Assembly (NCBI GenBank): GCA_024743095.1
Contig: JANSXF010000003.1
Location: forward strand, 1 to 64,000
Length of the DNA stretch: 64,000 nucleotides
Direction: 5' to 3'
Source of the DNA: Flavobacteriaceae bacterium
GTDB lineage: Bacteria; Bacteroidota; Bacteroidia; Flavobacteriales; Flavobacteriaceae
Both the position numbers and the translations under genes were made by a program. Numbering within the stretch: the first letter of the stretch is position 1; each line of letters opens with the position of its first letter. The notes below the pieces were generated by a model that saw only the letters and a program-made list of their open reading frames with translations, did no database searches and was not told where the DNA came from. Shown here piece by piece: positions 1 to 6,957 of this stretch.

Positions 1-372
1 CATTTGATCCATGTGTTTGTTGATTTCGTCATACAAACGCACCAATGATCTTTCAATATCCTCCCCTACGTAGAACTGTACAATCGCCATCCCCTGCTCC
101 TGCATGGAAGTGGTGTACACATACTCTACGCCTTTTATGTTCGATATAATTTTTTCAAGCGGTTTTGTAATCCTGGATTCCACCTCTATTGGGCTGGCCC
201 CAGGGTATCCCACAAAAATATCTGCCATGGGCACATCAATCTGTGGCTCCTCTTCCCTTGGGATCAAAAAAGAACTGTACACCCCAATGACCATGAACAC
301 GATCATTAAAAGCACCGTTAGTTTGGAGCTGATAAACCCTTTGGCTATTTTTCCTGCTAGTCCGTCTTTCAT
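1..372 (-). CDS. RND efflux permease, N-terminal part (cut by window edge)
   Basis: This is the first 124 residues of an inner-membrane RND pump; the rest lies beyond the window. A short cytoplasmic N-terminus is followed by one hydrophobic segment at about residues 17-38. Then comes the start of the periplasmic porter domain, with IPREEEPQID and the GYPGASPIEVE stretch typical of AcrB/MexB-like permeases. The gene starts 16 nt after the adaptor stop codon and is the last visible gene of a TolC-adaptor-permease operon on the minus strand. Such pumps expel substrates through the tripartite complex using proton flow. The substrate cannot be read from this fragment. Family assignment is secure. 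Confidence 0.9.
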   Translation of the reverse strand, partial: MKDGLAGKIAKGFISSKLTVLLMIVFMVIGVYSSFLIPREEEPQIDVPMADIFVGYPGASPIEVESRITKPLEKIISNIKGVEYVYTTSMQEQGMAIVQFYVGEDIERSLVRLYDEINKHMDQM

Positions 373-388
373 TGTTAGCTTTTTAGGG

Positions 389-1477
389 TTATTGAATGCT
401 TACTTTAGCGCCATTGTACAGCTTTCCTTCGGCTGATACGATGTATTGATCTCCTTTGGACAATCCAGATAATACTTCTACTTCATCTCCATAATTCTCG
501 CCCAAACGCAACCAACGCAAAAGCGCCACATTGTCTTGTCCAAGCGTATAAACTCCTGTCAATTGCCCTTTGTGCACCAAGGCTTCGGACGGAACAGTCA
601 CAACTTTTTTTCCATTGCTCTCATTTTCCGCCTCTAGCCTAACGGTTGCATACATACCTGACAAAATCTTGGCATCCGTTTCGTCCAATGCGACCTTCAT
701 TACATATTGTCCACCTGTATTTTGTGCAGAAGCACTCAATTCGGAAACCTTACCTGTAATTGTTGTATCCAATGCTTTTACCAAAACTTGGGCTATTGTG
801 CCCACTTTAATGGCAGAAATGTTGTTTTCGGCCACTTTGGCCTCCACTTCAAATCCGCCTGGTGATTCCACAGAAACCAAGGGCACTCCAGGATTGGCCA
901 TATCACCTGCATCGATATAGGTGTTGGTCACCACACCACTGAATGGTGCCCTGATATCGGCATAAGTAAACTGGGAATTGACTTCATTTTTCATTTGATT
1001 TGCCGCTTCCAATCTGGCTTTGGCCATTTCGTAACGAGCAGTTATATCATCCAATTCCTTTTGTGAGGCACTGCTTTCTTTAAAAAGGTTTTTAAATCTT
1101 TCGTAGTCTTTTTTTGCATTGTTGAATGCTACCGTAGCCTCTGTAATGGAAGCTTCTACTTGTGCTTTTTTAGCTCTTAAGTCTCCATTATTGATGGAAA
1201 TAAGTAGGTCTCCCTTGTTGACTTTCTGTCCAATTTTTACAGGAAGTGATTCCACATAACCCATCATTCGGGTACTCAACGTTGCGCTGTTCACGGCTTT
1301 TATTTGACCACTTCCCGCCAAAATGGTTGAGCTATCGCCCATGTCCACATCGGCAACAGTAACTGGCACGGCTGCAGAGGTATCAACAGTTTGTTTTTCG
1401 TCACTTCCGCATCCCATTAAAGTCAGTCCCATGGACATGGTTAAAATGATGCTTTTATATATCGTAGTGTTCTTCAT
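389..1477 (-). CDS. RND efflux periplasmic adaptor (membrane fusion lipoprotein)
   Basis: This 362-residue HlyD/AcrA-type adaptor joins the RND pump to its outer-membrane channel. It has a lipoprotein signal with the acylated Cys at position 23 (LMGC). A split biotinyl-lipoyl domain follows, around residues 65-100 and 175-205, flanking an alpha-helical hairpin at about 105-165. Beta-barrel and membrane-proximal domains complete the protein. It starts 7 nt after the TolC-like gene and is followed by the RND permease, so the three form one minus-strand transcription unit. The upstream dyad at 2836-2849 suggests control with the neighbouring sulfur genes. The substrate is unknown. Confidence 0.92.
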   Translation of the reverse strand: MKNTTIYKSIILTMSMGLTLMGCGSDEKQTVDTSAAVPVTVADVDMGDSSTILAGSGQIKAVNSATLSTRMMGYVESLPVKIGQKVNKGDLLISINNGDLRAKKAQVEASITEATVAFNNAKKDYERFKNLFKESSASQKELDDITARYEMAKARLEAANQMKNEVNSQFTYADIRAPFSGVVTNTYIDAGDMANPGVPLVSVESPGGFEVEAKVAENNISAIKVGTIAQVLVKALDTTITGKVSELSASAQNTGGQYVMKVALDETDAKILSGMYATVRLEAENESNGKKVVTVPSEALVHKGQLTGVYTLGQDNVALLRWLRLGENYGDEVEVLSGLSKGDQYIVSAEGKLYNGAKVSIQ

Positions 1478-1484
1478 GTTGCAA

Positions 1485-2786
1485 TTATTCTTTGGTTAAA
1501 AATGTGAGTAAGGATTGTGCTTGATTGTATTCAAAAATTGTTTGATAGTAGGCCAATTGCTTTTCGGCATAAGTGGCTTCGGCCATTAATAAATCGGTTG
1601 TTTTTTCCAATCCCTCTTTAAATCGGTTTGTACGTATTCTCAATGATTCTTCAGATTGCTCCATAGCCAATTTTGAGGTCTGGAGCCTGTTCTCTGCGTC
1701 CTCGACCATCCGCTTGGTGCGTTGAAGCTCCATAGTACTTTTGGAGACGTATTGTTCGTATTCTGTTTGTGCTTTTTCATAGTTTGTTTTGCTTTTCCCT
1801 GTCTTGGCAAATCGCTGTGAGCCTTTAAAAACATCCCAGCTCAAACTTGCCCCAACAATGTATCCTTTGGAATCTGCCTGAAATAGTTGATCATCATACA
1901 TCTCATAACTGGCAAAGGCATTCAACCTTGGCAAAAAGGTCATATTATCTGCTCTCATGTTTGCTTTATACGCTTCGGATACCAAATCCATGGCCTTAAC
2001 ATCGGCCCTGTTCTCCAAGGAAGCTTCAGTCGCTTCCCCGATATTTTCAGACAACAATTCTTGGGTAGGTTGAAAAACAATGTTTTCTTTTTCGTTCATT
2101 AAAAAAGCCACGTAGTCTGAAGCATTTTTTACATTGCTCTTCGCTGTTTTCAACTGATCTGAAACTTCGGTCACCCTCACTTTCACTTCCAATAGATCTG
2201 CTTTTTGAAGCAATCCCTGATTATAGCTGTTCTGGGCCATGTTCAAGTTGGCAGTTGCTGCATCGTATGCTTTTTGCATCACTTCCACAGCACGGTAGGC
2301 CAATTGCAATTGACCATAAGCTTTTTGGGCTTCAAAATCAAGGTAATCCCTTGTACGCATAGCTTGAAGCTCTTTGGCCTCCATGGTAGTTTTGGCTGCC
2401 TTACGCTTATAAAAACCGTCCATATTGACCAAAGGTTGCTGGACGGAGACCACGGTGGCAAAGTTTTCCACCTGATCAGGGTCGTTCAACAAGTCTGGGT
2501 TAAAATCGGCTTGGGTCAAAATCCCTTGGTTCAGTTTGGACCCGAAAGCCATTAATGGATTTGTAGTTGCCATTCCCGTATGCGAAACGGAAATCTGTGG
2601 CAAAAAAACAGAGTTTGAAAATCTATAATCGTATTTGGCCATTTTGGCTTCCTGTTCAGAAATCTGAATGCTCGCATTGGACTCCCTCACCTTTTCCAAT
2701 ACTTCTTCCAAAGAAATATTCACAGGTTCCTGGGCAATCGCAGCCTGCATTAGACCAAATGCAATAAAAATGAATATATGCCTCAT
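1485..2786 (-). CDS. TolC-family outer-membrane efflux protein
   Basis: This is a 433-residue outer-membrane channel of the TolC/OprM family. A signal peptide covers about residues 1-18, ending at AIAQ. Two long helical repeats follow, with coiled-coil composition rich in Ala, Gln, Glu and Lys (about 40-230 and 255-430). It leads the TolC-adaptor-permease operon. Its start lies 19 nt past a TAATTTTG -7 element at 2806-2813, and that element is 22 nt from the perfect dyad GTAAC-N4-GTTAC at 2836-2849. The arrangement predicts activation by the Crp/Fnr-type protein encoded at 10219-10851. The family call is firm; the exported compound is not known. Confidence 0.92.
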   Translation of the reverse strand: MRHIFIFIAFGLMQAAIAQEPVNISLEEVLEKVRESNASIQISEQEAKMAKYDYRFSNSVFLPQISVSHTGMATTNPLMAFGSKLNQGILTQADFNPDLLNDPDQVENFATVVSVQQPLVNMDGFYKRKAAKTTMEAKELQAMRTRDYLDFEAQKAYGQLQLAYRAVEVMQKAYDAATANLNMAQNSYNQGLLQKADLLEVKVRVTEVSDQLKTAKSNVKNASDYVAFLMNEKENIVFQPTQELLSENIGEATEASLENRADVKAMDLVSEAYKANMRADNMTFLPRLNAFASYEMYDDQLFQADSKGYIVGASLSWDVFKGSQRFAKTGKSKTNYEKAQTEYEQYVSKSTMELQRTKRMVEDAENRLQTSKLAMEQSEESLRIRTNRFKEGLEKTTDLLMAEATYAEKQLAYYQTIFEYNQAQSLLTFLTKE

Positions 2787-2805
2787 TATTTGTATTGTTT
2801 TGAGG

Positions 2806-2849
2806 CAAAATTAGAATGGCAAAGCTGTTCCTACAGTAACATTGGTTAC
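2806..2849 (-). promoter_or_regulatory. Crp/Fnr-type dyad plus -7 element before the TolC operon
   Basis: A perfect inverted repeat GTAAC-ATTG-GTTAC lies at 2836-2849. Read on the minus strand, 22 nt separate it from TAATTTTG at 2806-2813, a match to the Bacteroidota -7 consensus TAnnTTTG. This puts the dyad centre near -41.5, the class II activator position. The same 22-nt spacing recurs at the other dyads in 3.5-10.2 kb. Confidence 0.75.
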
Positions 2850-2862
2850 CATGGGAGAAAAG

Positions 2863-2890
2863 TAAAAATGGGGCTGATACCAGCCCCATT
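2863..2890 (-). terminator. Intrinsic terminator after the 42-residue membrane protein gene
   Basis: A perfect 10-bp stem (2867-2876 with 2881-2890) closes a 4-nt loop. On the minus strand it is followed by TTTTACTTTT. It lies about 80 nt after the stop of the small gene at 2972-3100 and before the TolC promoter, so it separates the two units. Confidence 0.7.
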
Positions 2891-2971
2891 AACCCTTAAT
2901 TATCAATTAAATACCTAATGCATCAAACTTAAAAAGCCAGCATTTTGGCAAAAAGGGATTCTAGAAATTGT

Positions 2972-3100
2972 TTATTTTTTACCGCTATTCATCAAGGATA
3001 GAACGGCAACCACTAAAACGATGACAACGAGGGCGAAGACCCCTATCATCCAGATGCCATTTTCCCAGGATACCAACGGAATGTTTACTAATGATCTCAC
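2972..3100 (-). CDS. Small single-pass membrane protein (42 residues), GTG start
   Basis: This short frame encodes 42 residues. The N-terminus is VRSLVNIPLVSWENG, followed by one strongly hydrophobic segment (about residues 16-36) and a charged tail NSGKK. The only suitable in-frame start is GTG at 3098-3100. On the minus strand a TACATTTG -7 element lies at 3125-3132, giving a leader of roughly 20-25 nt, and a clear terminator lies downstream at 2863-2890. Transcription signals at both ends make this a believable gene despite its size. I recognise no family. It sits between the efflux operon and the sulfur genes, but it has no dyad of its own. Confidence 0.5.
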   Translation of the reverse strand: MRSLVNIPLVSWENGIWMIGVFALVVIVLVVAVLSLMNSGKK

Positions 3101-3124
3101 AGTATATTGGTTTTAAGTTTGAAT

Positions 3125-3132
3125 CAAATGTA
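3125..3132 (-). promoter_or_regulatory. -7 element for the 42-residue membrane protein
   Basis: On the minus strand this reads TACATTTG, an exact TAnnTTTG match. The upstream TTTG occurs at 16 nt rather than about 19, so the -33 element is weak. The predicted transcript start leaves a short leader before the GTG codon at 3100. Confidence 0.4.
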
Positions 3133-3225
3133 ATCGCTGTTTTCAACCCAAAATATGATAATGCTCATAAAACCAGGGCCCAACCATCTAATTATGAGAA
3201 CATCAAGACCTTCAAAACCTCATTA

Positions 3226-3258
3226 AATAAAAAAGCCGTTCCAAAAATTGGAGCGGCC
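3226..3258 (-). terminator. Intrinsic terminator after the DUF2892 gene
   Basis: The stem GCCGTTCCAA / TTGGAGCGGC (one wobble pair) spans 3235-3257 around a 3-nt loop. On the minus strand it is followed by a T-rich run (TTTTTTATT). It starts about 25 nt past the stop codon of the gene at 3283-3489. Confidence 0.7.
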
Positions 3259-3282
3259 TTCATTATCAACCAACCAAAAAAC

Positions 3283-3489
3283 TTAGCGTTTAATTTTACA
3301 AGTGTTAATTCCGAATAACGTATACAAAGGACAAAAGCTTATAAAACTCGTTAGTACAAATATGGCGGCCAAGGCCAAAAGGACATATGTCAATGTTCCT
3401 GTAATTACATTAAAGTAATACAATGCCCCTACAACGAGTGCCAAGAGAATCCGAATCGTGCGGTCTGCACCGCCCATATTTTTTTTCAT
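3283..3489 (-). CDS. DUF2892 (YgaP-type) small inner-membrane protein
   Basis: This 68-residue protein begins MKKNMGGADRTIR. It has two transmembrane segments (about 13-28 and 32-50) and the ending CPLYTLFGINTCK. That is the pattern of the DUF2892 family, known as the membrane part of the rhodanese YgaP. The cysteines in the last turn could handle sulfane sulfur (inference). On the minus strand it faces the dyad at 3594-3607: a TATTTTTA -7 element at 3564-3571 lies exactly 22 nt from it, so it should be co-activated with the divergent sulfite dehydrogenase operon. A terminator follows at 3226-3258. Confidence 0.85.
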   Translation of the reverse strand: MKKNMGGADRTIRILLALVVGALYYFNVITGTLTYVLLALAAIFVLTSFISFCPLYTLFGINTCKIKR

Positions 3490-3563
3490 AATCGATAGTT
3501 TTGGATTTTACGGTACAATTTAATTAATAGCTTTTATTATTTCTGACAATCAGTTACTTATCA

Positions 3564-3637
3564 TAAAAATACATATTCACTATCAACCTTACGGTAACAT
3601 CGGTTACATAGCTTTGCCTATTTTTACGATACATTTA
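3564..3637. promoter_or_regulatory. Divergent promoter pair around one Crp/Fnr-type dyad
   Basis: The perfect dyad GTAAC-ATCG-GTTAC at 3594-3607 has a -7-like element 22 nt away on both sides. On the plus strand TACATTTA lies at 3630-3637, facing the molybdenum enzyme gene. On the minus strand TATTTTTA lies at 3564-3571, facing the DUF2892 gene. One operator could therefore fire both promoters from a class II position. Confidence 0.75.
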
Positions 3638-3650
3638 AATTTTGACCTAA

Positions 3651-4871
3651 ATGAACAGAAGAGGTTTCACCCACAAAATTTCGTTGGCAGCCATGGCCAC
3701 CGTTTTGGGCAGTGAAATAGTTTTTGCCCATAGGATGCCGAAGGATTACTTACCCTTGGGATTACAGGACCCCGACCCTTTCAAAATGTTCGGTAAGGAC
3801 AGGGAAATGGTCGTTTTAAACGATAAGCCCTGGAATATGGAAGCCAAGGCCCATCTACTGAACGATGGCATCACCCCGAACAAATTTATGTTCATTAGAA
3901 ACAATGGTCGGGTCCCAGAACAAATTGATACTTCCAAATGGAGGTTGACATTGGATGGTGAATCGGTAAAGAACGCTAAGACCTATTCCCTTACCGAACT
4001 TAAAAGTACCTTTCAGCACCACACCTACCAACTTACACTAGAGTGTGGGGGCAACGGTAGAAGCGAGTTCAATCCGCCCGCGAAAGGAAACCAATGGACC
4101 GTGGGTGCGGTATCTTGTGCCGAATGGACGGGAGTAAGACTACGGGATGTTCTTGAGGATGCTGGATTGGATTCCGATGCAGTATACATCGGTTATCATG
4201 GAGCGGACACCCATTTGAGCGGCGACCCAAAAAAGGAACCTATCTCCAGAGGTGTTCCCATATCCAAGGCCATGCAAGAGGAAACCTTACTTGCCTTCGC
4301 CATGAACGGAGAGGATATTCCCTTGGCGCACGGACACCCATTGCGATTGGTATGTGGGGGATGGCCAGCATCCACATCGGGGAAATGGGTCAATCGAATC
4401 AGTGTTCGGAACAAAGTGCACGATGGCGAAAAAATGGGGGGCACCTCTTACCGTGTTCCTTGTGAAACTGTTGCCCCGGGCAGCAAGGTCGAAGATTCTG
4501 ATATGTGCATCATAGAGTCCATGCCTGTAAAATCATTGATAACCTATCCAAAAAGTGGAGCACTGGTCAAACAGGGCCAAACATTGAACATCAATGGCCA
4601 TGCATGGGCCGGTGAACTTGAGGTTTCAAAAATGGAATATTCCATCGATTTTGGCAGTACCTGGCACAACTGTTCCCTTAAAAAACCGGCTAACCGTTTG
4701 GCGTGGCAACATTTCAATGCAACAGTATCATTTCCCAAAAAAGGGTATTACGAGGTCTGGGGAAGGGCAACCGATGCCAATGGAAAAGCTCAGCCGATGG
4801 TTCTACCTGGCTGGAACCCGAAAGGATATCTCAATAATGCCTGCCATCGTATAGCGGTCAAAATTGTGTAA
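3651..4871 (+). CDS. Sulfite dehydrogenase-like molybdenum enzyme (SorA/SoxC type)
   Basis: This 406-residue protein belongs to the sulfite oxidase superfamily. The N-terminus MNRRGFTHK fits the twin-arginine motif RRxFxxK, so it is probably folded and then exported to the periplasm. The molybdopterin domain covers about residues 60-270, with the presumed Mo-ligand Cys132 in LECGGNGR and a second signature RLVCGGWPASTSGKWV. A C-terminal dimerisation domain (about 280-400) has an Ig-like fold. The family oxidises sulfite to sulfate and passes electrons to cytochrome c. The next gene, 1 nt downstream, encodes a c-type cytochrome, which supports a SorAB-like pair. The dyad promoter at 3594-3637 precedes it. 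Substrate is inferred from family and context. Confidence 0.82.
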   Translation: MNRRGFTHKISLAAMATVLGSEIVFAHRMPKDYLPLGLQDPDPFKMFGKDREMVVLNDKPWNMEAKAHLLNDGITPNKFMFIRNNGRVPEQIDTSKWRLTLDGESVKNAKTYSLTELKSTFQHHTYQLTLECGGNGRSEFNPPAKGNQWTVGAVSCAEWTGVRLRDVLEDAGLDSDAVYIGYHGADTHLSGDPKKEPISRGVPISKAMQEETLLAFAMNGEDIPLAHGHPLRLVCGGWPASTSGKWVNRISVRNKVHDGEKMGGTSYRVPCETVAPGSKVEDSDMCIIESMPVKSLITYPKSGALVKQGQTLNINGHAWAGELEVSKMEYSIDFGSTWHNCSLKKPANRLAWQHFNATVSFPKKGYYEVWGRATDANGKAQPMVLPGWNPKGYLNNACHRIAVKIV

Positions 4872-4872
4872 T

Positions 4873-5325
4873 ATGGAAAATGATTTTCAAAAACAGGTGC
4901 GGGCACTTTCCAAAACCCTCTTGTCTTTTCTGATATTGGTCCTTTTTCTCTTTGGGGGGGTATACTATTGGGCCAACCATACCCCGCAACCGGACATTGT
5001 AGAAATTCCTTTGGAAGAAACCACCGATGATTACGACAAAGTAGAAAACGGTGTCCATGTTGCCACCGGATTTATAGAAGATAAAGGAATGGATGTCACC
5101 ATACAAAATTGTACCGCCTGCCACTCTGCAAAATTGGTGACCCAGAACCGAATGAGCAGGGAAGGATGGAAAGCTACTATAAAATGGATGCAGGAAACCC
5201 AGAACCTTTGGGATTTGGGCGCTAATGAGGAATTGATTTTGACCTATTTATCAAAAAATTATGCTCCGACCGACAAAGGACGCCGCCAGAATTTGGGAGA
5301 TATTGAATGGTATGAGCTAAAATAA
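4873..5325 (+). CDS. Membrane-anchored monohaem cytochrome c (SorB-like partner)
   Basis: This 150-residue protein has an N-terminal membrane anchor (about residues 13-33) and one haem-binding motif CTACH (Cys80, Cys83, His84). It starts at ATG 4873, 1 nt after the molybdenum enzyme stop; a possible earlier TTG at 4864 would overlap that gene. The layout matches sulfite dehydrogenases whose small cytochrome subunit accepts electrons from the molybdenum centre. An axial Met could come from Met94 or a neighbouring Met, which I cannot settle by eye. Location should be periplasmic, tethered to the inner membrane. The next gene follows after 5 nt. Confidence 0.85.
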   Translation: MENDFQKQVRALSKTLLSFLILVLFLFGGVYYWANHTPQPDIVEIPLEETTDDYDKVENGVHVATGFIEDKGMDVTIQNCTACHSAKLVTQNRMSREGWKATIKWMQETQNLWDLGANEELILTYLSKNYAPTDKGRRQNLGDIEWYELK

Positions 5326-5330
5326 CTGTA

Positions 5331-6209
5331 ATGAAGTACATTGATGCACTGGTTAATGGGTTTTTGGGAATGGTACAATGGACCTGGAAGTCCATTATTT
5401 TTGATGTGCCATGGTATACCAATTATTTCTGGGGGTTGATCCTTATCTCACTTTTGGTGTGGGGGCTGGAAATCCTATTTCCTTGGCGCAAGGAACAATC
5501 CATTTTTAGGAAGGACTTTTGGCTGGATGTATTTTATATGTTCTTCAATTTCTTCGTGTTCGCCATCATCATAAACGGGGTGTACAAAGTCCTTACCATA
5601 CTCTTTGAAGACATTGGAATCAGTTCAAAAACGTTGGCCATTGTGGATATTGCCAATTGGCCCCAATGGATACAGTTGCTTGTGTTTTTTGTGGTGCTCG
5701 ATTTTGTTCAATGGTTCACACACATTCTTTTGCACAGGGTCCCTGCTTTTTGGGAGTTCCACAAAGTGCACCATAGCGTAAAGGAAATGGGCTTCGCTGC
5801 ACACATGCGTTTCCATTGGATGGAAAATGTTCTCTACAAACCCTTAAAAACTTTGGGATTGATGGTCCTAGGGGGGTTTGAGCCCGAACAGGCCTATATT
5901 GTCCATTTTGCAGCCATTGCCATCGGACACTTTAACCACTCGAACATTAAACTGACCTATGGTCCTTTAAAGTATATACTGAACAATCCGGTGATGCACC
6001 TGTACCACCATGCCTATAATCTTCCCGAGGGTCATCGCCATGGAATGAATTTTGGCATCAGCCTGAGCCTTTGGGACTATATATTCCGAACAAATTATAT
6101 TCCCGAAAGCGATGGTAAAATCGAATTGGGTTTTCCCGGCGATGAAAAATTGCCCAAAGGTTTTTGGGGCCAATCTGTATCCGGTTTTAGACAAAAAGAT
6201 AAAAAGTGA
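5331..6209 (+). CDS. Sterol desaturase/fatty acid hydroxylase family membrane protein
   Basis: This 292-residue integral membrane protein has about four hydrophobic stretches in the first 200 residues. It also has the histidine clusters of the di-iron desaturase/hydroxylase superfamily: HILLHR, HKVHHS, HFNHSN and HLYHH. Enzymes of this type hydroxylate or desaturate lipids with oxygen. It is the third gene of the sulfite dehydrogenase-cytochrome operon, only 5 nt after the cytochrome. That is an odd place for a lipid enzyme and suggests a link to the sulfur function or to the redox chain. Its substrate is unknown. Confidence 0.85.
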   Translation: MKYIDALVNGFLGMVQWTWKSIIFDVPWYTNYFWGLILISLLVWGLEILFPWRKEQSIFRKDFWLDVFYMFFNFFVFAIIINGVYKVLTILFEDIGISSKTLAIVDIANWPQWIQLLVFFVVLDFVQWFTHILLHRVPAFWEFHKVHHSVKEMGFAAHMRFHWMENVLYKPLKTLGLMVLGGFEPEQAYIVHFAAIAIGHFNHSNIKLTYGPLKYILNNPVMHLYHHAYNLPEGHRHGMNFGISLSLWDYIFRTNYIPESDGKIELGFPGDEKLPKGFWGQSVSGFRQKDKK

Positions 6210-6226
6210 ACTTTACATCCGTTACA

Positions 6227-6493
6227 TCAAGCTAGCTTGCCACTGGCACAACTTACAAACGATTTTGCTTTGTCCACAAAACCATTTTCATCATCAATGG
6301 TGGGGTAGCCCATTCGTTTAAGGGCATCTTTAACCAAGGAAGCATCACCGGCGCTTTGATGGTCAAAGCTAACCGATGAGCTTTCCTTATCCACAATCAC
6401 ATTTTTAATTTCTTTTATCTCAGAAAGTTTATTGGAGATGGTCTTTACACAACCTCCACACCTTAGATTTTGTACTTGAAAAGTAGTATGCAC
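6227..6493 (-). CDS. Heavy-metal-associated (HMA) domain protein
   Basis: This 88-residue protein starts with an HMA-like fold. RCGGC (Cys12, Cys15) sits at the end of the first strand, followed by a beta-alpha-beta pattern. The tail (about 70-88) carries one more Cys. HMA proteins carry Cu(I) or similar soft metals; CGGC in place of the common MxCxxC is a variant. It follows the rhodanese gene after 12 nt and probably shares its transcript, so a role in thiol or sulfane-sulfur handling is also possible (inference). It ends tail to tail with the desaturase-like gene, 17 nt away. Confidence 0.75.
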   Translation of the reverse strand: MHTTFQVQNLRCGGCVKTISNKLSEIKEIKNVIVDKESSSVSFDHQSAGDASLVKDALKRMGYPTIDDENGFVDKAKSFVSCASGKLA

Positions 6494-6505
6494 AGCAACA
6501 TGAAT

Positions 6506-6850
6506 TTAATAGCACCAGTTTCTGTAGCCTCCCCTAAGGTCGCAGACTTTGGCGAAGCCCAATTCTACCAATCGTCTGGCCGCCTTTTGGCTTCTGTTTC
6601 CGGATTGGCAGTAAATAAATACCGGGGCATCTTTCTTGATCTTTGAAAATGCTGATTCGAAAGTGGAACCTTGAAAAAAATCAATGTTCTTGGCTCCATT
6701 GATGTGGCCAGAAGCAAACTCCGCCCTGGTCCTCACATCCACCAACTGCACCTTTCCTCGGGATATGGCCTCTCTATATTCTTCCCTGTCCATTATCTGG
6801 ATCTCATCGGGAAGGTTATGTTCTTTGAACAAAAAACCTAGTATTGACAT
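6506..6850 (-). CDS. Single-domain rhodanese (sulfurtransferase)
   Basis: This 114-residue protein is a single rhodanese domain with the active-site loop CQSGNRS (Cys81) and the usual LVDVR and GHINGAKNID motifs. Rhodaneses carry sulfane sulfur as a cysteine persulfide between donors and acceptors. I chose ATG 6850 rather than ATG 6874. The predicted -7 element GTATTTTG occupies 6872-6879, which would put the upstream ATG before the transcript start. The promoter has the dyad GTAAC-N4-GTTAC at 6902-6915. The HMA protein gene follows in the same unit. No signal peptide is visible, so it is cytoplasmic. Confidence 0.88.
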   Translation of the reverse strand: MSILGFLFKEHNLPDEIQIMDREEYREAISRGKVQLVDVRTRAEFASGHINGAKNIDFFQGSTFESAFSKIKKDAPVFIYCQSGNRSQKAARRLVELGFAKVCDLRGGYRNWCY

Positions 6851-6871
6851 AGTCTCATCGTTTTGTGGGAC

Positions 6872-6915
6872 CAAAATACTTCATACAGCCCATGGCGGTC
6901 AGTAACCACGGTTAC
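6872..6915 (-). promoter_or_regulatory. Crp/Fnr-type dyad plus -7 element before the rhodanese gene
   Basis: The perfect dyad GTAAC-CACG-GTTAC lies at 6902-6915. On the minus strand, 22 nt later, GTATTTTG at 6872-6879 keeps the TTTG half of the -7 consensus in the same register as the other sites. The predicted start near 6867 excludes the ATG at 6874 as the initiator. Confidence 0.7.
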
Positions 6916-6957
6916 ACAGCACCATCTTTTTGATCAATTTTCCAGTGGGGCTTGGCA

